From Nereocystis luetkeana (taxonomy: Eukaryota; Sar; Phaeophyceae; Laminariales; Laminariaceae): a stretch of DNA of 64,000 nt. The notes under the pieces are model-generated. The model had not been told where the DNA came from. It did not search any database and saw only the letters and a list, made by a program, of their open reading frames with translations. The stretch covers positions 6,174,878-6,238,877 of the forward strand of contig JARUPZ010000012.1 of the NCBI GenBank assembly GCA_031213475.1. The letters are read 5' to 3'. Every line of letters starts with the position of its first letter. Position 1 is the stretch's first letter. Positions 19,701 to 29,500 of this stretch are shown here, piece by piece. Position numbers and translations under genes: made by a program.

Positions 19701-22700
19701 GCTGCTGCTGCTGCTGCTGCTGCTGTGTTGCTGCTGTTGCTGCTGCTGCAATTGGTGCCACTACACGTCCGGTATGTGGACAGCTCCCTTTTTTTTTCGG
19801 GCGAACTCAAAGCGCGGCGGATCTCTCCGTTCCGTTTCGCGCGCCCCTGCCGAAGATTCCCGAGCGACCGCGCCCCCTCTGCTCACCCTCTTCCTCGCTT
19901 CGAGGTTGGTGTTCTGGCAGCACGTGCCCTTTTATGTATACACATTTCTTCGGTTTCACCCAGTACCCGGTGGTAGGTAGTGTACCACTTGATCCGGAAA
20001 TGCCAAGGACCGTTTTTCTACTCACGTGAAGAACCGAACGATCCTTACATTTCCGGACAGGGTGGCGTCTACTTATCGCTGCACGTAATACACAACCATG
20101 GCGACGGCAACAAATTGTAAAATTTAGCGAGGTAAAAGCCGACACTTCCCAACCCATGCGTAAAACTTCCTGTTACAACTCCACCCGCGCTGTGGTGACA
20201 GATGCTGCTTGAACACAGAGAGCTCTGTTTTTTTTCTGTAGCAAACACTATTACGGGGGACCATAGTTAATAGGACCTATGGTATACATAAAAACCTATA
20301 TACTTGACCATTTTTACTAACAATATTTGGTCCTTTTAACTATGGTCCCCCGTAATAGCGAACGGGGCTACCAGGTATACCAAGAAGCATTTTTAGCCCC
20401 TGGGACCAAGGCTGCGATAGGAGGGTGGTCACTCTAGCGCCTTTCAGGGTAAACCTGCGGTCCCGTTTTGAGGGGGCGAACAACTCAAAATATGAGTAGT
20501 CTGTCCCCAAAATGGGACTACACCCCTAAAAGGGATACGAGATAAAGGCCTGTTTTGTTTTCAGCCGCTCAGACCTCGGGGTCACTCCTACTCCTCCGCC
20601 AAGCGACTACAGCAGCATGTACATGCCCGGTACCCCATTGTCTGTATTACGGTGGGCCATAGTAAATAGGACCAAATATTGTTACTAAAAACAGGGAAAT
20701 ATATAGGTTTTTGTGTGTACCGTAGGTCCTATTTACTATGGCCCCCCGTAATAGTGTTGACCCCCCTTTCAGGATAACACTCCCGTTTCGGTGACAAACT
20801 GCTTGGAATTACATTCAGATTCAACCTCATGTATAGCAGTGCGGCACTAAAAGGGTTTGCGCTTTTATACTTTTTATGGTTTTGGGATTTTGCACCGCGA
20901 TGTTTTTTTGTTTTTTTTTTCTTGTCACGCTGCGGTAACAAAAAAACGGCTTCAAGTCCTATCCTGAGTGAGGTAGAGAGCCGCTCGCCCGAGTGACCTA
21001 ACCACGGTAGCGACAATAACGGCATCATACCGCAGCCCCCCCCCCCCCCCACCCCTCGGTGCTCCGTCTCGAAGGGGGTGCATGGTCAATGGTCTAATGA
21101 CTAAGGCAAGCAACCAATAAATACGCTCCCCATCCGCCCCCCCCCCCCCCCTCCTTCCCCCCCGGGCGAGAGAACTGCACCGAAAAAAACAAACCCGAAT
21201 GTCAGAAAAGAGAAATGGCTGTATCGTTCCCATTATTACGGGGGACCCTATTAAATAGGACCAAATATTGTTAGCAAAAATAGGTAAATATATAGGTTTT
21301 TGAGTACCATAGGTCCTATTAACTATGGCCCCCCGTAATACTTCGTCGTTTCATTTTATACCAGCCACTGGAACTTCAATATCACCACGCCGTAAAAAAC
21401 AAAATTCGGACCCTAGCGAACGCCAACAGCCTCGATGGAAACCCTTCCCTCGCGCACCTCGGCTCCCACCGGCGGCCTGTACTGCGAGATGAGGAGCACC
21501 TCGTCCTCCTTGCGCGAGACGGGGTACCTGACGAACACGACCACCGCCACCCCGTCACACTCCGATCTACGCGTGGTGCGGAAGGCGCACTCCCACTCCC
21601 TGCTGTTGCCCTTGGGGTCCTGGCGAAAGATGCGGTGTGTTTTCGAGGCGAATCGTTTTTTTGTTGGTTTAAGAAAAAGAATACCTGCGAATATTAATAA
21701 ATCCCGGCTGAAGGATGCACGAAACTTGGGAACCGTTATACTCAAGCTAGTGCCGACGAATTTCCCCTGCTGGATTTTTTAGGGTGTTTTTTCTGTCGCA
21801 AGAGACTGAAAGCTTGACAGCCCAGTCGTACTTGATGGCCCAGGAGACTGCTGCCCTGCTTTTTGCTTTTGACGCTACGATTACCCCATAGGTTGCTCAC
21901 TCCTTCCGCAAGCATGCAGCAGTGCCGAGCTCCTGCTTCGTATATACATATCACTAGTGCTGCGTCACAGACGCGTTCTACGATAGAGATAGCACATTTC
22001 CGTGGGAATGTGCTCTGAACAACGAGGTTCCTCAACCCAACATCGTCGGAACGCCAATCTTGTTTCGAAAAATGGCATACCAGGGTATTTGTATTCCTGG
22101 GCCATGGGATTATTCATCGGAATGCGATTTGATATTTTGGTGAGGTCCGTTATCGTGTGAGGTATGGAGCTCCCAAAGTAAGGAGCCTCAGAAAATTTAG
22201 GGTGAACCTCTATCGTAGAACGCCTCCACATATCAGGGTTTTTGTTGATGCTGTGTGGACTGTGTACTACTGCAGCTCGCACGATGACTCCGTTGTCGAG
22301 CATCGACTGACGAGTAAGCTCGCGCCAAGTTCTCACGCTGCAGCAACAGCGGACAAAACCAAATGTTCCACGGTATAGGGGGTATACCCGAGCCCATGAT
22401 GCTTCGTACAGTGCCAGGGGGTTTCCGACCCCCGCAGCATGACACCACAGCAGTAACGGTCCCTCTATACTCGTAGTGCCGGTATGCGCCATCCAACAAT
22501 ATAACCTTATACCTTTAGCTCAACGGACTGAGACCCTCACATATGGCGTCGTCGACAGAATAAGGGTCGTCGGTCGTGAGTTCGAATCTCACGTCCACCA
22601 TAAGATCGCTTTTTAAAAAGAAAAGTTTCCTCATGTCAAGAATCAGAAAAAATGCTTCTGGATCCCCAGAAATTGGAACCGCGTGAGGTGGCGCGTCGGC

Positions 22701-25700
22701 CCGTAAAATCCGGTCCGTTCCAGGGGGGGAGAGTGTTATGAGGCTTAGATTGGGTAGGCGATTGGTTAACCTTTTACCTCTAGCCCAACGGACTAAGACC
22801 GGCACTATTATAGCGGCAACCAACCAACCGGCACTAATCCCTCCGCACACCGCCACACTGGGTCATCCCATCTGTGCCAAGTGTTTTTCACAGACACAAC
22901 CTGGTACGAGTATATCATAGCGGGCAGCCGGCACTGGTCAAGCGGCACTATAGAGGGACCACTACTACTGTACGTAGTGAGCATTAATAGCCATCTGCTG
23001 TGCGCTCCGACTACTACTACTACTACTGCTGTATACCTGGTATACTGCTGTAGATGGTCGACAAAACTACAGCTGTGTCTGGCATTGATGTGGTTCCTGC
23101 GGTTGTACCTGGGCCCAAAACTTCGAGAATGTGAAAAAACGGCAAGGCGCGAGGCCAAATGTGTAGGATTAGGTTTGATATATCAGTAGGGCTGAGAGTT
23201 GGCTGACTATAAGTCGCCCACTAGTTACCGGCAATAGTTGACTACTGTATATGCGTACAAGCAGCTTCGCTCCGCGGGCGGCATTCACCGCCCGCTGCGC
23301 TTGGTCAGGAAGGAAAAATTGAACGAAAACATGTGAGGTGGACAGAGGTCAATGGTAACAGGTGCAAACTGGTGACTTGCAAATGCCAAGAGCCCCGCCG
23401 CCGTGCTCCAGGAAAACAACTCGGACGCCACAAGTATGTATAGGCTTGAATACATACCAGGTCTATCACTATAATTCCCCCCCCTCAGCGGGCTGTGTCG
23501 GTATACTCTCCCGCCTGACAGCCCGTCAAGCTGCGTGATGCTTCTTGGGTAGCTGCTTGTGGTAGAGCTTAAAACAGCCGTCCTTCTATTTTTCCCCAAT
23601 AAAATTACGAGGTTCAGCGCGGAACGACAACAAAAAAGGAAAGCGGGAAAGAGGAGAAACTTTACCATTACTACTACTGTACGATCACTACCGCAAATCA
23701 ATCGTTCGAAATGCCCCATCGAACAACAAAGGAGGAGAAACACGAAAAAAAAACATACCTGGTATACACTTACATGGTGGCCCTCGGCAGCACCTACTCT
23801 TGTCTGCTTGCTTGCGTTGTCGCACTCTGATCGGCACGAGCGTACGGTATGTACTCTGCTGCTCTATGTGTAGAGCTGATTGCAGGCTGCGCTGCTGTGC
23901 TTGCGGTACGGAGGTACTGCTGTCACATGACTATCGGAGTTTGGTTTGTGCCTTGAACGAAATAACGAAAATAAACTATCAAAAAGAACGCGAAGAACAG
24001 CGGACAAAGCAAAGGAAGCAAATAGACTAAGGACGGTTCCCAAAAAAATACTGTTGGTATTCTCGTCGGCATTTCAGGCTGAGAAGGGCTGTGAGGTAGA
24101 AGAACATACCCACGGAGCCCTCTAAGAGCTGTCTGAGAGGGAGTACTTGTCAGTAAGAAAGTCTATACCAGGTATAAAAAAAGATGTTCTAGCCAAAATC
24201 AGGTATATCTGGCCACTTTTAGGCCAAAATCAGTTACGTTCTAAAAACAAGTACCAAACACACCCCGAGAGCCCCGCTGTTGGCCAGGCTGATATCGTAA
24301 CTGATTTTGGATCGAAAAGGCCGAGGTATACCGGTTTTTTTCTACTTTGTCTAGCTTTCAACTGATTTCGGCCAACTTCGAACCAATCAGAGAGGCCATA
24401 CGTACTCCGTTTTTTCTCTCCGTATGCGTCTGCCCTCCCTCGGTTACAATCCTTCTGTATTAACGTATAAACTCTGTACTCGTACGTCGTACCAGGTACG
24501 TAATAGCACGTATTTATACATGCATACATGCGTACGCTGGTTCCACTTTTTCTTCTTTGGGGTGTGCGACGTGCTTCAGTTATTAGATAGTTGTTGTGAT
24601 GTGTACTCTGTTGTTTCTATGGTCACAGCAGTCTATACAGTCTTTGTCTGCACCACCCCGCGTCAAGGTGGTCTCAGGTTTGGTACGGCAAGATAATTTC
24701 GTGCCGAGCAGGCGGTTCCGCGAGGACGGTCTATTTAATACCTGGTAAAAGATTTAAAGCTGTCAACGGGGGGGGGGGGGCGCCAAGTAAATACTCTTGG
24801 CGCCCCCACCGTGGCGGAACAAACGAAGCCTACGAGTATGAAGAGCTCTCTGCAGGTTCAAGTGGAGCCCGTGGTATCTACTGTACACCCTGAAGAAACC
24901 AAAATAATTCAGATTTTGGAGGCCATGTGGCACGCTTAATGCTTTAGGCGCATGCTTTTCTTACCGGACTTTCATGGACAGAACACCGCTCGTGGCGCGC
25001 GTTTTTTCTTGGTTTTAGTATGTACCTTATTTTGGCTCAAACGTATCAGGTATACCTGATTTTGGCATTTGCCCTAAAAAAATCGCATTCATACCTACCG
25101 GTACCAGGTACCAGGTATGATATATCCAGATGACCAGCATCCGAGGTTGTTTCTGCTCGAGTGTTCACACGTTGTGGTGCATCCAGCAGCAGCTGGTGCA
25201 GTGCAGCTGCTCAACAGTTCGACTGGAGCACAGCAGACGCTGCGCAGTAACATAGTCCCGCAGCAGCATGCAGTGCCAGAAACTGAGCATGCAGTGCAAA
25301 TCAGCAGTGCTGACTGGACGTGAGATACGTACTTTGATCGCTCCCACCTCGCTACGTACCATATCTCCGTTTCCCGTTCCCAGTACAGCAGTACCTGGAT
25401 GCTTATATCATATGACAGATGATAGATACCACAGGTTGTTGTGGTTGTTGTTGTTCTCACATTATCTCTCTGACGAAGGAGTCCGTGGTCACACAAAGGT
25501 GCTGGAGCCCTAGGAAGATCCGAAAAACAAAAGTATCATAGAGTAGGTGCTCTCCGCTATTGATACTAATAGTAGTATGGTATACGAAGCGCCGAGCGAC
25601 TGTTGATTACTACAAAAGGGCGCCAAGATCCACAGCGAGGACAAGCACACTGGACCCACCTGCCACGTGAGCTTCTTCAGACCGACCCATCGAAACTCTG

Positions 25701-25782
25701 GAGTCTCCAGGGTGGTTGCGGATAGGATTGAGCAGCGGCCCTCTGGCGCATCATTGGCGGTTGTAGGACCAAAGACCTGCAT
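16006..25782 (-). CDS. NUDT5: NUDT5-type Nudix hydrolase (ADP-sugar diphosphatase), five exons
   Basis: Joined from five minus-strand exons: 25782-25660, 21619-21458, 18715-18561, 18016-17948, 16330-16006, giving 277 aa; introns of 4040, 2742, 544 and 1617 bp in phases 0, 0, 2, 2, all GT-AG. Family members hydrolyse ADP-ribose and related ADP-sugars to AMP and sugar phosphate. The order matches NUDT5 throughout: W32 and W50 (18 apart, as for the two adenine-stacking Trp of human NUDT5), R-x-W-E-like REWE, RTTR, DGVAV, QYRPP, a perfect Nudix box G102-x5-E108-x7-REL-x-EE-x-GF (to F124), SP..PCDPGMTDAN, VEVNGDSEENQNPK, DGEF and LDAF. The start is the only ATG before the homology. Odd: after the usual end (ALGYTLGAN) there is a Gly-rich run (about 217-233) and a hydrophobic segment (about 247-273) ending in NNRR, which looks like a tail anchor. 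Divergent from the amidase gene. Confidence 0.9.
16331..17947 (-). other. Nudix intron 4
   Basis: 1617 bp. The 3' half (coding sense) carries poly-C runs and a poly-C-tailed repeat copy (about 16345-16650) ending 23 nt before the acceptor, with a partial copy near 16768-16850. The 5' half is G-rich (complement of 17478-17610). No nested gene was recognised. Confidence 0.7.
16345..16650 (-). repeat. Poly-C-tailed dispersed repeat, family 1
   Basis: Minus-strand copy with GTCCCGGCATTGTAGGGATG and ACGACTACGGCCATGCATGA; its C-rich tail lies just before the acceptor of Nudix exon 5. A further partial copy is at about 16768-16850. Confidence 0.72.
17948..18016 (-). CDS. NUDT5: Nudix gene exon 4
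   Basis: 69 nt, phase 2 to phase 2, between a T-rich TTTTTCAG acceptor and a GTGAGA donor. Encodes FVTVEVNGDSEENQNPK, a signature of the NUDT5 subgroup. Confidence 0.93.
18561..18715 (-). CDS. NUDT5: Nudix gene exon 3 (Nudix box)
   Basis: 155 nt from a TACCAG acceptor to a GTGAGT donor, entering in phase 0 and leaving in phase 2. Carries the complete Nudix box GLVDAGED...RELLEETGF that binds catalytic Mg. A C-run lies 11-29 nt before the acceptor on the coding strand. Confidence 0.95.
18735..19045 (-). repeat. Poly-C-tailed dispersed repeat, family 1
   Basis: Minus-strand copy: GGCGGTTCTTAGTAGGATGC, GTCCCGGCATTGTAGGGATG, GCATGGCATGAGTACACC then C-rich. Its tail runs up to Nudix exon 3. Confidence 0.72.
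19541..19750. repeat. Long interrupted (CTG)n tract
   Basis: About 210 bp of CTG triplets with TTG, CTA and TGTG interruptions in Nudix intron 2. Poly-Leu, poly-Cys, poly-Ala and poly-Gln frames here are artefacts. Confidence 0.95.
20249..20357. mobile_element. TA-type palindromic MITE, opposite orientation
   Basis: Termini TATTACGGGGGACCATAGTT and TATGGTCCCCCGTAATA; the core reads TTTTTACTAACAATATTTGG, the reverse of the other copies. In Nudix intron 2. Confidence 0.88.
20440..20534. mobile_element. piggyBac-like MITE, degenerate
   Basis: CCTTTCAGGGTAAACCTGCG at the left and GTCCCCAAAATGGGACTACA..CCTAAAAGGG at the right; Nudix intron 2. Confidence 0.7.
20645..20753. mobile_element. TA-type palindromic MITE
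   Basis: TATTACGGTGGGCCATAGTA start and ACTATGGCCCCCCGTAATA end, 290 bp from the previous copy; in Nudix intron 2. Confidence 0.88.
20763..20857. mobile_element. piggyBac-like MITE, degenerate
   Basis: CCCTTTCAGGATAACACTCC at the left, GCAGTGCGGCACTAAAAGGG at the right; inserted about 10 bp from a TA-type MITE. Confidence 0.7.
21058..21155 (+). repeat. Poly-C-tailed dispersed repeat, family 2
   Basis: GCTCCGTCTCGAAGGGGGTG, AATGACTAAGGCAAGCAACC, AATACGC then a C-rich tail. Confidence 0.7.
21234..21340. mobile_element. TA-type palindromic MITE
   Basis: TATTACGGGGGACCCTATTA start, CCAAATATTGTTAGCAAAAA core, ACTATGGCCCCCCGTAATA end; Nudix intron 2. Confidence 0.88.
21458..21619 (-). CDS. NUDT5: Nudix gene exon 2
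   Basis: 54 codons between a CGCCAG acceptor and a GTGCGC donor, phase 0 at both ends. Encodes DPKGNSREWE, FRTTRRSECDGVAVVVF and LLISQYRPPVGAE. Confidence 0.92.
21972..22223. mobile_element. About 250-bp inverted-repeat element (GCGTTCTACGATAGAGG termini)
   Basis: Begins GCGTTCTACGATAGAGATAG and ends CCTCTATCGTAGAACGC. Inside are a GGAGCTCC..AAGTAAGGAGCCTC stretch and a CCATGGGATTATTCATCGGA block, both shared with 34325-34572 in opposite orientation. Non-coding DNA-transposon derivative, superfamily unknown. Confidence 0.78.
22500..22800 (+). repeat. tRNA-derived SINE-like repeat, tandem monomers
   Basis: A-box-like TTTAGCTCAACGGACTGAGA (22514 on), B-box-like GTGAGTTCGAATCTCAC (22577-22593), a body with GGATCCCCAGAAATTGGAAC and GGGGGGGAGAGTGTTATGAG, then a second A-box TCTAGCCCAACGGACTAAGA about 265 bp later. 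No proper acceptor stem, so not a tRNA gene. Confidence 0.65.
25660..25782 (-). CDS. NUDT5: Nudix gene exon 1
   Basis: 41 codons from ATG (25782-25780) to CAG followed by a GTGGGT donor. Encodes TPEFRWVGLKKLTWQ, the N-terminal strand of NUDT5-type enzymes with adenine-stacking W32. No signal or transit peptide. Confidence 0.85.
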
Positions 25783-26179
25783 CGTACAAGATTTAGATGT
25801 GATCGGTTTCAAGTACGAAGTTCTCGTTCCACAAATAGGCTGCTGTGTCCGTCGCACGATGTTCGAGCGTGTATCTCTGCGTATCTATTCCGGTAAAGGC
25901 CTGCGCGTCTCGATCTGTCCAGGGGGCGCGTTTCCGACTTCGGATGATGATGAGGCCAGTTCGCATGTACAGAGAAAGTTTTGTGCAGGGTACGAACGCC
26001 TCGAGAACCAATTCACTATAAACCCTTTTCAAAATTTGAACCACAATGTGGTTCGGGTAAAGTTGGGTGGCGTTTATAGAACATCGGTGCGGGGGTGCGG
26101 AGTTCGAGTGCTGGGTTGCGCAGCGTGGTGCATGCTCCCAACACATCTGTCTGCCTCGCCAACTGCTTCTCCCTACTAG
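25783..26179. promoter_or_regulatory. Divergent promoter region between the Nudix and amidase genes
   Basis: 397 bp between the two start codons, which point away from each other. A CCAAT (26008-26012) and a TATAAA (26017-26022) occur on the + strand 158 bp before the amidase ATG, but their spacing is unusually tight and may be chance. No mobile element lies in this interval, in contrast to the flanking introns. Confidence 0.5.
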
Positions 26180-26437
26180 ATGACGACCCCTCGTCTCGTC
26201 ACCGTAGCGGCCACGCAGCGATCGTGCTCGCCCACTTCTAGCGAGAATGTAGACGCCGCTGAGGTTCTCGTTCGGGCGGCCGCGGCGGCGGGAGCGCAGG
26301 TGATCTTGCTGCAAGAGTTATTTGCGACGCAGTACTTCTGCCAGGAGCAGCGCCAGGAACACTTTCTCCTCGCGGAGAGCGAAAGCGACAGCCCCCTGCT
26401 GAAACGGTTCCAGGCACTCGCGGAGGAGCTGGAGGTG
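26180..26437 (+). CDS. CPA: Amidase exon 1
   Basis: 86 codons, ends GAGGTG before a GTGAGT donor. Contains the catalytic Glu in QELFATQYFCQEQR and the VDAAEVLVRAAAAAGAQVIL helix-strand. Confidence 0.92.
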
Positions 26438-26509
26438 GTGAGTCACTGGCACAATAATTTGGCAGTCTACTGCTGTTCCTGTTGCTGTTGCTGCTACTGT
26501 TGCTGTTGC

Positions 26510-26543
<34 letters not shown>

Positions 26544-29500
26544 ATGTGCTGCATTCGTGATGCATACCGGTACGTATTACAACGCGCTTTGCCCGCTCGC
26601 TCGCGAGGAATATAGCAAAATGCGTGTGAAGCGGACAGAGAGGTCCATCACTGCTGATGCAAACTAACGACTTGGGAACGCCAAGAGCTCCTACGAGTAC
26701 GAAATTTTACAGGCAATCGGCTTCTTGTTACGCACGGCTGTTACGGCAAAAACGGGGGATGACAAATAACCATCCCCGGGTTCCCGATTTATCCATGAAC
26801 TTAAAAAAATACCTGGTACCTGGTATACAACAATCACGAAACAAAAAAAGGCGTGCACGCTTTTTAGGACTCCAATGGCAAACTACTTGTAAATTGATTG
26901 TTCAGTCCCCAAAACATGACTGCAGTTCTAAAAAATGAACGCTGCCTGTGCCACGTATAAAGCGCTCCACCTCCGCTCCGCTTACGATGTTGAATCAGAA
27001 TTCACGAATACCTGACCCAGGATTCGCGAATTCCTGGCCCAGCGAGCGACCGCTGTCCAGGTGCAAGCCACGGGCCCTGTCTGTTCGCGTGTTTTACCAG
27101 TCTGCCAGCACCGTTCCGTGCGGTATCCACTTGGTACTCCCACAAGCGCTATCAACCAAACAGTGCCCGCTGCTGCTGTCGAAGTGACGACGTACTAACA
27201 GTACCGATACGTACCCAACCACACCATATGAACCATGACGCCTAATTATCTCTTCAACAACAAACTGCACATTAATTATCATATCGGTTCCCGATCTCTA
27301 ATAATATTTTAATATTTGCCTTTAATAAAGCTCCATGAGCACGATGGTCAAGTGTCAGGTATACCAGGTACGCACGCGTCCAATCGGCTATCCCCCGGAA
27401 GACAATATATCTTTCCCTCTGGAGGGTGCCCAGAAATTAGGGGCAGCATCGCGTGGTAAATTTCGGACTCAGCATGCCGACCTACAGAGTGGTCGGCCAC
27501 GCACGCTCTGGTCGCCGACGTTCTAACAGAAACTCTCTGGCGGGTATGGAATCGGTTCCTCTGGGGGGTGACTGAAACTTCGCGGCCCGATCGTTTGGTA
27601 AAAACATTACCCATAACATCGACGTCCATAGTGTTCGGGCGCGCACCCTGTGGAGGCTGACGGCATGCCCCAAAACTCTCAGGGGTGTGTGGAACCGTAC
27701 CCGCTGGAGGGTGCACAAAAAACCCCGACCCTCGTAGTGCAGTCAAACGAGCACCCAACATACCGATACCCAGTGACTCCGGGTAGCCGGGGATTGTGTC
27801 GTCGATCGAATCCACGTCCTCAGCGTCATTTGCCAGAGCGTATATTCGGACCACGACGCTAATCACCGATTAAGCGGAGCCCGATGTCGAAGAAGACAGG
27901 GGTGACGTGGCCGACAGCAAGCCGAACAACGACGAGTATATACGGCAATCCCTCCAACGCCAAGCCGACTGCCCCCCCCCCCCCCTTGACGTCACCGACC
28001 TCGTTTTTACATATAATCTGCCTCTCGACCAATTTATTCGACGCTGTCATCCAATGCAAGAAAGTTCGCCCTACAATCGGTTCTTAGAAGGATGCAGCTC
28101 ACCCTTCGTGCGACTCGCCCAACACCTCGCGGCGCTTCGCGTTTGGCGCAAGCAGTGTCCGAGTGGTCAGTGAAAACCCGACGCACTCCGGCCCGCCATT
28201 GTAGGGATGCGACTGTCTATGTTCATACGACTACGGCCAATGCATGACATGAGTACACTCCCCCTACGAGTACTTGGCGCAACGTGTATCGAAAACCGCG
28301 CATGAAGAGCATCACACCGGCTGCATTTCGGGCGTTCTCATTGCCCACGACCTCGGCATCGGACTCGTCGCAGTCGATCATGGTGACCTCGTCGTCGTCT
28401 GGGCGGGGGACACCCGAGCCGCCCACGACGTGGTGGCTTCGCGAAGTACACAAGAAGGCCTCACTCGCAACCGAGAAATATAGGCGTTTCCTCCTCCTCC
28501 GCCCCCCCCCCCCCCCCTCCCCCCCTGATTGATGACTGCCAGAGTTTATGCCCAATTGAGTTGACTATTGTTTTGCGCTTTTTTTGGACACACGTCCCGT
28601 CGAGTAGCAGTACGTGGGGAGGCTAGAGTAGTTGAAAATATTAGGTCGGGGAAGTGAAGGGGAGGCCTAGTCTGCTTTGGGCGTTGGGGGGATCGTCGTA
28701 CGCGTCGTCGTTCGGCGTGCCGTCGACCGAGTCATCCGTGTCTCCGATATCGGACTCCGCGTATTCGGTTGTCGTCCCTACGTCCGAATCCGAATCCACG
28801 TCCTCGGCGACGAGCAGGACCGGAAGGCTCTTGGGTATTAGACATCGGACTCCGCGTGTTAGGTTATCGCCTCTGCGTCTTGATCCACGCCCTCATTGTC
28901 CGTACGTGAATTTCCGTAACGCCCCTACCCGCGCCGAGTAGGACCCGAAGTCTCTTGGGCATTACCAAGAGCCTTTCGGTCCTGCTTGTCGCGGGTAGGG
29001 GCGTTACGGAAATTTACGCGCAGACGCTGAGCGCGTGGATCCAGACGCAGAGGTGATAACGGAACACGCGGAGTCCGACGTCGAAGAAGAAATGTATGAC
29101 TTGGCTGACAGCACGCCGAACAACGATGAGGGACGAGCATTCCTCCGTCGCCCAACCGACTGGGCCTGCCCTTGACTTCGTCGACAAATGTTTTTCTTCT
29201 ACTCTTACCTCCGTTCGTACGCGTACTCGGCCCTTGACTTCGTCGACACATGCTTTTCTTCTACTCTTACCTCCGTCCGTACGGATACTCGGCGTAGCGC
29301 ATACTCGTACGTAGGGAGTGAAAATTGGACCCTGCGGGTACCCGCCACAAACGGGTACCCGCCAATTTTTGGAGCCCGGACCCTACCCTACCTGCCGGGT
29401 AGTGCCATTTTGACGACCGGGTACCCGTTTTTGTGCCGGGTACCCGGCATTATTTTTGAATGAAATTTGAATGAAATATAGTGTGTAATACTGATGTATG

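Larger units (their letters stand above)
18716..21457 (-). other. Nudix intron 2
   Basis: 2742 bp holding a poly-C-tailed repeat (about 18735-19045), a long (CTG)n tract (19541-19750), three TA-type MITEs (20249-20357, 20645-20753, 21234-21340) and two piggyBac-like MITEs (20440-20534, 20763-20857). Nearly the whole 3 kb is repeats, which explains its size. Confidence 0.75.
21620..25659 (-). other. Nudix intron 1
   Basis: 4040 bp. Contains an inverted-repeat element (21972-22223), tandem tRNA-like repeats (about 22500-22800), a dispersed repeat piece (23300-23405, related to 26590-26700), a short GGCGCC-flanked palindrome with poly-G (about 24766-24806) and several TACCAGGTA-type motifs. No nested gene was recognised. 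Confidence 0.7.

Noticed and set aside
19346-20029. Long Leu/Cys/Ala/Gln-rich ORFs
   Set aside because: Readings of the (CTG)n tract inside Nudix intron 2.
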